NCBI GenBank assembly: GCA_902812455.1
Contig: CADDZH010000017.1
Location: 1-60,043, forward strand
Source of the DNA: Chloroflexota bacterium
Lineage (GTDB): Bacteria; Chloroflexota; Ktedonobacteria; Ktedonobacterales; Ktedonobacteraceae
Length of the DNA: 60,043 nucleotides
Direction: 5' to 3'
The notes beneath the pieces are model-generated. The model made no database searches. It was not told the origin of the DNA and worked only from the letters and a program-made list of their open reading frames with translations. Every line of letters starts with the position of its first letter. The stretch's first letter is position 1. Shown piece by piece: positions 15,804-24,291 of the stretch. The translations under genes and the position numbers were made by a program.

Positions 15804-17159
15804 ATGAACATATCGAGACGAGCAGTAGCGGGAATTGGCGCTCTATTTCTGACTTTTGCTTTGCTTGCGACGGCGTGCAGCCCGTTTGGAGGTGGCGGAA
15901 CAGGAAAAACAACACCAACCGCTATACATCCTACACAAGCCGTACCCAGCCCTGTAGACCCTTCACAAAAGGCTACCTGCCCCGACCTGCCTGGATATCC
16001 TACCCAGGGAACATACTGCTACACACCCTACCAGTTCCGCGTGGCCTATGGCGTCGAACCGCTTTACCTGCGCGGATGGACGGGAAAAGGGCAAACGGTT
16101 ATCGATATCGTTTCCTATGGCAGCCCCACGCTGCAGCAAGATATGGACTTCTATGACCGGCAATTTGGCCTCCCTCCGGCTAACATCCAGGTTATTGCGC
16201 CTCTGGGCACGAAGCACTCCCCAAATAAGGATGTAGCGGGATGGGCAAGCGAGACCACCCTGGATGTAGAGATTATTCACTCTATCGCTCCAGATGCCAA
16301 TATTGTGGTTCTGACCAGCCCGGTCGATGAGCTTGAGGGAACTAGCGGGCTACCCCAATTCCTCCAGCTCGAACAGTACGCCATCAATCATCACCTCGGC
16401 AATATTTTCTCCCAGAGCTGGGGAGCGTCCGAGGTCACACTCATGCCAGATGTAGACCGAAATGGCCCATCAGAGATACAGCAATGGGATGCCTTTTTCA
16501 AACAGGCGACCACGCAGGATGGTATCACCTTCTTCTCGTCCTCTGGCGATAATGGCGCCACCGACTACAGTGATTTGCAGGCGACGAAACTCTCAAAGGT
16601 AGCGACGACCAGCTTTGCGCCCGATGATCCCTGGGTCACGGCTGTGGGAGGAACCAGCCTCATACGGAACGGATCAAGCACTCAAGAGGTGGCATGGGAC
16701 TCAAGTGGCGGTGGGTTTAGCGCGTTCTTCCCGGAGCCATCGTATCAAAAAATGTTGCCTGCTTCCGACCAGAGTTTGTTGCGAGGCCGTCGCGGCGTCC
16801 CCGACGTGGCAGCAGACGCCGATCCGCTTACCGGTCTGATCATGTACCAGTCCGGGCAACCATGGAGTCTGGCGGGAGGGACGAGCGCGTCAGCCCCTGT
16901 GTGGGCCGGATTAATGGCTATCGCTGACCAGATGGCAGGCAAAGGCCTGGGTTTCATCAACCCAACGCTCTACAAGCTGGCCATGTCGAACCGCTACCCC
17001 CTGGACTTCCACGATATCACCCTTGGCAACAACAGTGTGCACCAGGACGGCCTGAATGTGCCGGGCTACTCAGCAACCCAGGGGTGGGATCCGATCACGG
17101 GCCTGGGTTCCCCCGATGCGGAGAATCTTTTGCCCGATTTAGTGAATGCCTTGAAATGA
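15804..17159 (+). CDS. Lipoprotein sedolisin-family (S53) peptidase
   Basis: 451-aa protease. The signal peptide ends in a lipobox (LATAC, Cys25), so the enzyme is probably lipid-anchored outside the membrane. A Thr/Pro-rich linker leads straight into the S53 domain. Glu150 and Asp154 are in SETTLDVE, the oxyanion Asp in SSSGDNG, and Ser361 in GGTSASAP. The calcium site is DFHDITLGNN...GWDPITGLGSP. The propeptide is absent, as in the paralogue at 10197. AGGAG lies 7 nt before ATG 15804. Confidence 0.88.
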   Translation: MNISRRAVAGIGALFLTFALLATACSPFGGGGTGKTTPTAIHPTQAVPSPVDPSQKATCPDLPGYPTQGTYCYTPYQFRVAYGVEPLYLRGWTGKGQTVIDIVSYGSPTLQQDMDFYDRQFGLPPANIQVIAPLGTKHSPNKDVAGWASETTLDVEIIHSIAPDANIVVLTSPVDELEGTSGLPQFLQLEQYAINHHLGNIFSQSWGASEVTLMPDVDRNGPSEIQQWDAFFKQATTQDGITFFSSSGDNGATDYSDLQATKLSKVATTSFAPDDPWVTAVGGTSLIRNGSSTQEVAWDSSGGGFSAFFPEPSYQKMLPASDQSLLRGRRGVPDVAADADPLTGLIMYQSGQPWSLAGGTSASAPVWAGLMAIADQMAGKGLGFINPTLYKLAMSNRYPLDFHDITLGNNSVHQDGLNVPGYSATQGWDPITGLGSPDAENLLPDLVNALK

Positions 17160-17167
17160 GTGACATC

Positions 17168-17196
17168 TCGACGTATTCCATAGCATATGATATAAT
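17168..17196 (+). promoter_or_regulatory. Candidate promoter of secG
   Basis: TCGACG, a 17-bp spacer and a perfect TATAAT (17191-17196), about 57 nt before the secG start. Confidence 0.5.
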
Positions 17197-17252
17197 CATC
17201 ACGACCTGACCAATAGATACTCTGGGTACATGAGGAAAGTGAGGGAGTTACT

Positions 17253-17486
17253 TTGGCCCAATGGCTTCCGGCAATTCGAGTCATACAGATCATTCTGGCT
17301 GCTGCCGTGATCATATTTATCCTGCTACAGGCGCGGGGTGCCGGTCTGGGAAGCGCCTTCGGTGGCAGTAGTGCTGGTTCAGTATTCAAGACCAGGCGAG
17401 GAGTAGAGCGCCTGATTTTTAACCTCACGATCGTTTTCGTAGTGCTCTTTGCTCTTGTCTCCTTGCTCAGTGCTTTTCTTCACTAA
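17253..17486 (+). CDS. secG: Preprotein translocase subunit SecG
   Basis: 77-aa protein with two transmembrane helices and the family's central segment, LLQARGAGLGSAFGGSSAGSV. It forms part of SecYEG. The length is normal for SecG. The start is TTG, with GAGGGAG 7 nt upstream. Its end overlaps the frame of the following SGNH lipoprotein, suggesting one transcript and perhaps coupled translation. Confidence 0.9.
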   Translation: MAQWLPAIRVIQIILAAAVIIFILLQARGAGLGSAFGGSSAGSVFKTRRGVERLIFNLTIVFVVLFALVSLLSAFLH

Positions 17487-18261
17487 GACCACCCAAATTA
17501 GGCGTCGATGGATAGAGGCATATAGAAATACCAGCGCATGGAAGAGAATTACGCTTTCTCTCCTTGTGTTGTGTTTTCTTTTGCCTTTTTTAGGCAGTTG
17601 CAGCTCTTTATCGGCAGGGCAGCAGGGAAGCAGCCCAACAGTCGTCCAGCAAAACCCCAAAGCTCGCCTGACCTATGTGGCTATCGGCGCATCCGATACA
17701 TTCGGGCTGGGAGCTGACGATCCCCAGACGCAAAACTGGGCAGCAGACCTGGCAAGGGAAATCGGGCCTGGTGTTCACTTAATCAATCTTGGCATCCCTG
17801 GTGTGACGCTGCACCAGGCGCTGAATATCGAGTTGCCTGTGGCTATAGATGCTCATCCAGACCTGGTGACGATCTGGCTGGCCGTCAATGATATCGGCAA
17901 CAGCGTGCCAGCCGCCAATTACGCTCGCGACCTGGAAACGCTGTTGAGCAGCCTACAAGCGGCAGATCCTCATGTGCGCATTGCTATTGCCAATGTGCCA
18001 GACCTTCGACTCGTGCCTCACTTCCAGATATTTGATCAGCAGTGGCTTTATGCCCAGGTACAGGCCTATAATGCGGTGATTGCCGCTGCCGCCAAACGCC
18101 ACCATATTATCCTGGTGGATATCTTCCAGCGCTGGCAAACATTACGGGAACATCCCGAATATATCAGTAGTGATGGCTTTCATCCAAGTACGCTTGGATA
18201 TGAGAAGCTGGCCGGGTTATTTTACCAGACATTGATCGCTGCTCATGCGATCGGGAGATAG
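17449..18261 (+). CDS. SGNH/GDSL-type hydrolase lipoprotein
   Basis: 270 aa with the longest start. A basic n-region and hydrophobic helix end in LPFLGSC, a lipobox, so it is probably an outer-face lipoprotein. SGNH blocks are GASDTFG (Ser nucleophile in GxSD), NLGIPG (Asn), WLAVNDI (Asn in VND) and SDGFHPSTLGY (Asp and His). It is likely an esterase or acylhydrolase. The start is unsure: TTG 17449, TTG 17455 and GTG 17470 are all inside secG and none has a clear ribosome-binding site, which fits translational coupling. Confidence 0.75.
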   Translation: MLLSPCSVLFFTKTTQIRRRWIEAYRNTSAWKRITLSLLVLCFLLPFLGSCSSLSAGQQGSSPTVVQQNPKARLTYVAIGASDTFGLGADDPQTQNWAADLAREIGPGVHLINLGIPGVTLHQALNIELPVAIDAHPDLVTIWLAVNDIGNSVPAANYARDLETLLSSLQAADPHVRIAIANVPDLRLVPHFQIFDQQWLYAQVQAYNAVIAAAAKRHHIILVDIFQRWQTLREHPEYISSDGFHPSTLGYEKLAGLFYQTLIAAHAIGR

Positions 18262-18293
18262 GCCGGTGATAATGGACATTGTTGGCATTCCAC

Positions 18294-18338
18294 AGGGCCG
18301 ATGAATCGGCGATGGGCGCGATAAATCGGGCCCCTACG
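18294..18338. repeat. Repeat B copy
   Basis: 'gggccgatgaatcggcg' followed by 'gcgcgataaatcgggccc' and 'ctacg', ending 18 nt before the FtsX permease start. Confidence 0.75.
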
Positions 18339-18355
18339 AAAGCATAGAACAGAGG

Positions 18356-21300
18356 ATGACGCACCTTTTTGGCATACCACTTGATACGCTCGAGCGCATA
18401 CTCCTCTTCACGACGCTGGCCATTATCGGGGTCGTGGCGCTGCTTGCTCTGAGCAACATCATCTTTTTCAAGATCGGCGTGCGCAATATCCCGCGTCGGC
18501 GCGTTCAGATGGGGCTGATCATCTTTGCCCTCATGCTTTCGACCACCCTGCTGTCCAGTGTGCTGGCAACCGGTGATGTGATTAACGCTACGGTACAAAC
18601 GGTGGCCATCTATAACCTGGGCAATGTGGACGAGACGATTCAGGGAGGTCACGGATCACTGGGCTTTTTCCCGGATAGCGTGTACTATAACCTGCTCAGG
18701 CAAACGCAGCATGACCCCGATATTGCGCATATGGCAGCCGCGATGGTCGAAACGGACCTGCTTGTTGCCGACGAGACCTCGCGCCAGGTACGCTCAAAAG
18801 TGACAGGACTTGGCATCATCGCTCCCAGCGAGCAAGGCTTTGGAGGCATGCAGGAGGATAACGGGAAAAAGCATCTCACCATTGCCGCGCTTGGCATCAA
18901 CGATGTCTACCTTAACCACACGCTGGCCTCGCTGCTCAACGCGCATCCAGGTGATTTTCTCTACCTCTACTCGGCGCGCTGGCCGGGGCAACGCTATCCT
19001 GTGCATGTTGTTGACATTGTTGCCAACGGCGGTATTGTGGGTGACTCGCCATATATGCTGAGCAATATCCAGACATTCCAGAACATCGAGGGTCATCCTG
19101 ACGATATCACAGAGATTTTTGTGGAAAATCGCGGTGGCGGCGGTGTCAATGGCGTCGGGCTTTCCGATCGCGTGACAGATACGCTGAACCCCTTGATACC
19201 TGGTGACGTGCAGGTCAACGAGGTGAAACAGCAAGGCGTACAAATCTCGCAACTGGCCGAAGATATCTTTTCCCGGGTTTTCACGCTCTTCAGCCTGTTT
19301 GCCCTGGCCATCGGGCTACTCTTGATCTTCCTGATTTTTGTGCTGCTGGCGGCAGAACGGCGCGTAGAAATGGGGATGGCGCGGGCCATCGGCGTACAGC
19401 GCCGCCACCTCGTGCTGATGTTCCTCTTTGAAGGAACGGTCTATGATTTCCTGGCATCGCTGGTTGGCCTGGCAGCAGGCGTGGGCATTGGGACACTGCT
19501 GTTTGTTTTTGCCGGGCCTATTGTGGCCCGCTTTAACTTCCCACTCAAGATCACCTTTCAGCCACGCAGCCTGATCATTGCCTACTGCCTGGGCGTGATC
19601 TTTACCTTCTGCTCGGTCGTAGCCTCTTCCTGGCTGGTCAGCCGCATGACAGTGATAGAAGCGATACACGATCTGCCGGAGCCGCCGCGTGCTAGTATGT
19701 CGCTTGGCGAGTTATGCCTGCGGCTCTGGGCGCTGCTAGGTGCCATAGCGCGGCAACTCACCAAAGCCAGGCGCAACAGAAAAGTACATGTGCGGCGTAT
19801 CCTGCTGGAGCAAATTCCCGACATTGTGATCGGGCTTATCCGCTCGTTGATCATGCTGGGCTTCTTACCACTGCTGGCGGGCTACCAGTTGATGGAGTTC
19901 GGGCTGGAGAGCGCGCAAATCGCCTACTTTTCGCTGGGGCTCTCGCTCATCATCCTTGGGGCAGGACTATTGCTGAGAGCAATCGTTATCGCTCTTCTTG
20001 GCAGGTTGCGCTATACCAGGCTGGTCGCAGATAAAGTGTTCGCAGCACTAACGGGACTGGCGATCGTTGCCTACTGGGCATTGCCATTTGATGTGCTGGC
20101 ACGCTTTGGTCTCCCGCGTTTTCAGGGCGGGATAGAAATATTCTTTCTTGCCAGCTTTATGATGGTGCTGGGAACCGTCTGGGCGCTGATCAGCAACGCA
20201 GGATTGATCGTAAGGCCGTTAGTAGCCTGCTTCTCAAGGCTCCCCAGATTGCATATCCTTGCCCGGCTCGCTTCTGCCTATCCCCTGCACCGCCGTTTTC
20301 GCGTTGGCCTGAGTGTGATCATGTTCAGTATGGTTGTTTTTGCCATGACGGTGATGGCAGTCATTACGAACGCGATGCAAAATACATATGCCAATGTCAA
20401 TGCTCAAACAGGCGGCTATGATATCCAGGCGGTGCCCTATTTCAAGCCCATTCCTGATATTCAAACCGCACTCATCCAGCACGGGATCAACCCGGATGTA
20501 TTCTCCGCTATCGGCGTGCAAACGACCACAGCAGTAGGAGTCATCCAGTTGAGCAACGAACACCCTGGCTGGAAAATTTACCCGGCGCAGGTTGTTAGCG
20601 GGGGCTTCTTGCAGGGCCTCGGGTTGCACCTGGTAGCGCGGGCTGACGGCTTCAACAGCGATGCGGCTGTGTGGCAGGCGCTGCAGACTCATCCAAATTA
20701 TGCCCTGATTGATAGTAATGCCCTGCCCTCTCGCCCTGATAGTGTGACTACGCCGGTCTATGATCCGAACGCACCACTTCCTGCCGACGCAGGCGTGCCA
20801 GTTCAGCCGCCCGGCTTTAATGCTCCGAACGTCACCCCATACATCTTCTCGATGGGCGGCGTCTACCAGGGAGATCGCACATTTCCGGCAACTCCAGTGT
20901 GGGTAACAACAGGCGTACCAACTCCTAACGCCAGTTCGACCACACTTGTCACCAACTCGACCAGCGTTGTCAAGCTGACAATTATTGGCGTGGTGGACAA
21001 TAGCGACGGGGCGCATTTTGGGCTGTACATTCCCAGCGGAGCATATCACAGCGGCGATGCTGTGAACCTGGATACACCCGAAGCCCAGACTTACTACTTC
21101 AAGGTAGCGCCAGGACAGGATAAGCGGGCGCTCTCCCTGGAGCTTGGCTCAGCCTTTCTCGACAATGGCCTGGAAACAACGGTGCTGGAGGATGCCGTCT
21201 GGCAGGTACGAGGTCCAAGAATATTGCTCAGCGATTTCCTGCTGGGAGTGGTTGGCATGATCTTGCTACTCGGTGTTGCCGCGCTGGCCATCACAGGAAC

Positions 21301-21631
21301 GCGTGCCGTGATCGAGCGCCGCCAGCAGATCGGGATGCTGCGGGCGCTGGGATGCAGCCGCAGCTTGATCCAGGCGGCTTTTCTCCTGGAGTCCTTCCTG
21401 GTTGGCGCACTGGGAAGTATTCTGGGCCTGGTGCTGGGCTTGATTCTCGCCAGCAATATCTTTGCTGCCAACTTCTTTGAGCAGTTTAATGTGGGTCTGA
21501 CCTTCTCTATCCCATGGGGAGAGCTGGGAATTATTGTGGGGGTTGCCTTCTTCGCCTCATTCCTGGGGGCTTTGCTGCCCGCCTGGCAGGCCGGGCGTGT
21601 CGCGCCCGCCGAGGCGCTGAGATATTCATAA
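18356..21631 (+). CDS. Large FtsX-type ABC permease (MacB-like), two FtsX domains
   Basis: 1091-aa membrane protein. An N-terminal helix and extracellular domain lead to a first FtsX unit (~295-430, with ERRVEMGMARAIGVQRRHLV). A middle block of helices (~480-680), a second large extracellular domain (~690-950) and a C-terminal FtsX unit (~960-1091, RRQQIGMLRALGCSRSLIQ) follow. The architecture is that of ABC3 permeases working with a separate ATPase in lipoprotein release, efflux or adhesion. No ATPase gene is adjacent. AGAGG abuts the ATG. The substrate is unknown. Confidence 0.85.
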   Translation: MTHLFGIPLDTLERILLFTTLAIIGVVALLALSNIIFFKIGVRNIPRRRVQMGLIIFALMLSTTLLSSVLATGDVINATVQTVAIYNLGNVDETIQGGHGSLGFFPDSVYYNLLRQTQHDPDIAHMAAAMVETDLLVADETSRQVRSKVTGLGIIAPSEQGFGGMQEDNGKKHLTIAALGINDVYLNHTLASLLNAHPGDFLYLYSARWPGQRYPVHVVDIVANGGIVGDSPYMLSNIQTFQNIEGHPDDITEIFVENRGGGGVNGVGLSDRVTDTLNPLIPGDVQVNEVKQQGVQISQLAEDIFSRVFTLFSLFALAIGLLLIFLIFVLLAAERRVEMGMARAIGVQRRHLVLMFLFEGTVYDFLASLVGLAAGVGIGTLLFVFAGPIVARFNFPLKITFQPRSLIIAYCLGVIFTFCSVVASSWLVSRMTVIEAIHDLPEPPRASMSLGELCLRLWALLGAIARQLTKARRNRKVHVRRILLEQIPDIVIGLIRSLIMLGFLPLLAGYQLMEFGLESAQIAYFSLGLSLIILGAGLLLRAIVIALLGRLRYTRLVADKVFAALTGLAIVAYWALPFDVLARFGLPRFQGGIEIFFLASFMMVLGTVWALISNAGLIVRPLVACFSRLPRLHILARLASAYPLHRRFRVGLSVIMFSMVVFAMTVMAVITNAMQNTYANVNAQTGGYDIQAVPYFKPIPDIQTALIQHGINPDVFSAIGVQTTTAVGVIQLSNEHPGWKIYPAQVVSGGFLQGLGLHLVARADGFNSDAAVWQALQTHPNYALIDSNALPSRPDSVTTPVYDPNAPLPADAGVPVQPPGFNAPNVTPYIFSMGGVYQGDRTFPATPVWVTTGVPTPNASSTTLVTNSTSVVKLTIIGVVDNSDGAHFGLYIPSGAYHSGDAVNLDTPEAQTYYFKVAPGQDKRALSLELGSAFLDNGLETTVLEDAVWQVRGPRILLSDFLLGVVGMILLLGVAALAITGTRAVIERRQQIGMLRALGCSRSLIQAAFLLESFLVGALGSILGLVLGLILASNIFAANFFEQFNVGLTFSIPWGELGIIVGVAFFASFLGALLPAWQAGRVAPAEALRYS

Positions 21632-21744
21632 AATCAAGAGAGACAAACGCCTCTACTCATCCATTTTGATATATGGCGGGATATCTCTATAATGACCTGG
21701 GCATAGATAGTCAGGCCAATTCAACGTGCGTCTAGAGGGCAGGC

Positions 21745-22648
21745 ATGCAGCACTCTCAGCCAGAACTCACGCCAACACAACTATCCGATGGCCGCAGCTT
21801 GAGTAAATTTGACCGCATAGGGCAACAACTGGGTAATTATCGCCTTGTGCGCCTGCTTGCGGAGGGAGGGTTCGCGGAAGTTTACCTGGGAGAACATATC
21901 CACCTCGGTAGACTTGCCGCCATCAAAATATTACACGCGAAGCTTGTCAGTGAAGACCTGGAGCAGTTCAGCGAAGAGTATTGCTAGGCCTTGCCGGGCT
22001 GGTAACTGCTGGCCTGGGAGGTGGATTACCTGGGCGACCCAACACTACCGGAAGCAAGCGCTGAAACCAACTCCGACTCCTACACCTATTCCTGTAGGAA
22101 CTACTATCCTTACCTACTTTGGCCATTCTGATGCAGTGGAAGCGGTTGCCTGGTCACCTTCCGATGGCAGTTACATTGCCTCAGGCAGCAAAGATTCCTC
22201 AGTACGAGTATGGCTGTCCGCTTCGGGCGAAGATGCTCGCAGCCCTTACAGCGGGCACTCTGATGTTGTGAACAGCGTGGCCTGGTCGCCTGACGGGAAA
22301 TCTATAGCCTCAGCCAGCAATGATAAAACGGTGCAGGTCTGGCTTGTTTTCGACACCACCGGTGCTGCCCCTTTCACCTACAAGGGCCATGCTGATGCCG
22401 TCAACTCGCTTGCCTGGTCACCGGATGGAACGCTGATTGTTTCCGGCAGCAACGATAAAACGGTACAGAGATGGCAGGCAACCGATGGCAGTAATGCCTA
22501 CACCTATCAAGGGCATTCTGATGTGGTAAATACTGTTGCTTGGTCGCCGGATGGAAGCGCTATCGCTTCGGGCAGCGCGGATAAAACAGTACAGGAGTGG
22601 CAAGCCTATAGAGAAACCAGGGATCTTGTTGGCTCCCTGGATATATGA
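21745..22648 (+). pseudogene. Decayed Ser/Thr kinase-WD40 gene with internal deletion and frameshift
   Basis: The first frame (21745-21987) encodes the start of a bacterial Ser/Thr kinase: LGNYRLVRLLAEGGFAEVYLG (glycine loop) and AAIKILHAKL (the Lys), then stops. The other frame carries four WD40 repeats (22110-22610), each with GHSD-VV-SVAWSPDG and DKTVQVW-like motifs. Most of the kinase C-lobe (HRD, DFG), the transmembrane segment and the propeller beginning are missing. A frameshift lies near 21970. Whole homologues would be around 600-800 aa (from memory). Neither part is likely functional. Confidence 0.8.
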
Positions 22649-22713
22649 CATCATCAGTGCAACACTGCTTGCTCTCTTCTAAAGAGGGCAAGGAGTGAGA
22701 GAAATAGTCATAC

Positions 22714-22815
22714 CATGTCACCCTGAGGGAGTGAGCCGAAGCCCTGAACGCGCGTGAAGGGGAAGGGTCTTCGTCCTTGGGCACCGAGATGCTTCGCTGC
22801 GCTCAGCATGACATG
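22714..22815. repeat. Repeat A copy
   Basis: catgtcaccctgag...ctcagcatgacatg with inverted ends. Apart from the Uma2 remnant at 22844, the stretch 22649-23060 holds nothing else that can be recognised. Confidence 0.8.
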
Positions 22816-22843
22816 TCGAACCTCTGTCCATAAGGAGCGCACC

Positions 22844-22983
22844 ATGGCACAACATATAGACGACGAGGTGGTCTACTACTTCGACTCCCACCCCACCGAG
22901 GAGGAGCGGAAATGGAGGCGAGAAGGGCTAGAGTTCTTGCCGAGCAACTGCGTGCCCTCGGTATCGATCCTGACCAGGTATAG
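22844..22983 (+). pseudogene. Remnant of a Uma2-family (DUF820) endonuclease-like gene
   Basis: The frame starting MAQHIDDEVVYYFDSHPTEE resembles the N-terminus of Uma2-type proteins. The overlapping frame at 22912 reads EARRARVLAEQLRALGIDPDQ before a stop, resembling the coiled C-terminus of the same family. The ~150-residue catalytic middle is absent, so both ends seem joined by a deletion that also shifted the frame. GGAG precedes the ATG. Family identification is from memory. Confidence 0.5.
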
Positions 22984-23060
22984 CCAGACATCGAGTTTTC
23001 GCACATGGAAGAGGGCAGGGCTTTTCGGGTAGAGCAAAAAGTGATTGGGAAGCAAAAAGA

Positions 23061-24068
23061 TTAGCTCCCCCTCACAGCTACTACAACATCCCGGCGCTTG
23101 ATCACGCGATCCACTGCATGGGCCAGCTCCGTATAAGGCGGATCGTTTCTCACCCTAAGATGGCCGTAGCGTTCCAGCGCTTCTACCATACTTGTGCGTT
23201 CGATACGGGTAGCATTCCAGGCAAGCGCAATAGTGCCTCCCGGTAAGAGCATCTGTTCCCACACCGGAAGCGCGTTTTGCAGTAGGGCAGCAATCTCTCC
23301 AACATGCTGGATGCCGTAAGGCAGGTCACCGACGATGGCGTGCATGCGGGGGCCACCAGGGACTTCCTGCATGTGCAGGTTGGCCTGGGCTGCATCGCCA
23401 TGTGCCAGCACGAGATAGCGTGTCGCGCCTTTTTTCCCGATCTCGAAAAGGTATCGCTGCCCTGCCTTGCGGCGGCGCTCATCCACTTCTTTATAGGGGA
23501 TGCGCTCGCTATTCAGATATTGCTTGATAAAAAGGGCCGTCGTTTCAATGTCATGCCGCGCGAGTTCAATGCCGAAGGCGTCGTAGCCGGCTGCCAGCGC
23601 CAGGAACAGCGTCGTGCCACCCCCGGCCAGCGGATCGAGGATTCTCAAGCGCTCCGTATATTGCCCGGCATATGCCCCGGCAAAGACGGCAATATTGAGC
23701 AGCACCCGCGTGAAGATTTCGTTGGTCTTCCCCTTATAGCGGCGAATCTCCGCCATCTCCAGGGGAACAAAAGGACAAAATTGCGGCTCGATTGGCCGTA
23801 AAAGTGGCCCCGGTACATCAGCGACGCGCTCCAAGTACTCATATACTTCGCTGGTTGCTCCCAGGCGCGAGAGGACTGGCATCATAACCGGGCGCTGTTC
23901 GCTCTCGATGTCCACTAGCAGGTAAGCCTGGCCAGCCAGCTTGATAGGCGTAATCTTTTTGATAGCAGGCCCCAGAGGACTGGCCAGCAGTTCGGGGGCG
24001 GCCAGCGCTTCTGTCATATGAGCGTACTGGGTGCTGCGCTGCGGCCTGATCTTCAAGACAATGTTCAT
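23061..24068 (-). CDS. SAM-dependent methyltransferase, TRM11/THUMP-like nucleic acid type
   Basis: 335-aa Rossmann methyltransferase. SAM motif I is ILDPLAGGGTTLFLALAAG, with the acidic GIEL after it. Motif IV is GDLPYG, in the place of the D/N-PPY of RNA or DNA amino-methyltransferases. The N-terminal ~140 residues (NIVLKIRPQRSTQ) are not recognised. It is probably a tRNA or rRNA base methylase. The frame opens at 24140; ATG 24068 is 7 nt after an extended -10 and is taken as a leaderless start. Confidence 0.7.
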   Translation of the reverse strand: MNIVLKIRPQRSTQYAHMTEALAAPELLASPLGPAIKKITPIKLAGQAYLLVDIESEQRPVMMPVLSRLGATSEVYEYLERVADVPGPLLRPIEPQFCPFVPLEMAEIRRYKGKTNEIFTRVLLNIAVFAGAYAGQYTERLRILDPLAGGGTTLFLALAAGYDAFGIELARHDIETTALFIKQYLNSERIPYKEVDERRRKAGQRYLFEIGKKGATRYLVLAHGDAAQANLHMQEVPGGPRMHAIVGDLPYGIQHVGEIAALLQNALPVWEQMLLPGGTIALAWNATRIERTSMVEALERYGHLRVRNDPPYTELAHAVDRVIKRRDVVVAVRGS

Positions 24069-24075
24069 GCAAGGA

Positions 24076-24084
24076 AGTATAGCA
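24076..24084 (-). promoter_or_regulatory. Extended -10 of the methyltransferase gene, leaderless
   Basis: Minus strand TGcTATACT, 7 nt before ATG 24068. No ribosome-binding site could fit between them. Confidence 0.5.
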
Positions 24085-24144
24085 CACCACAATTGCGCCA
24101 TAACACTGCCAGGGACTACAATTATTTTTAAGGGCCACATCCCA

Positions 24145-24241
24145 TGTCATCCTGAGCGTAGCGAAGGATCTCTGTCGATGGGCAGCGGATGTTTCCCCTT
24201 CGCGGCGCTCAGGGCTTCGGCTCATTCGCTTAACATGACAT
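24145..24241. repeat. Repeat A copy
   Basis: catgtcatcctgagcgtagcg...ttaacatgaca, with inverted ends, between divergent genes and just upstream of nnr. Confidence 0.8.
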
Positions 24242-24291
24242 AATTGAATCAGCACGGCATAATCGAACAAGCAAAGTCTGGAGAGAGAGAT

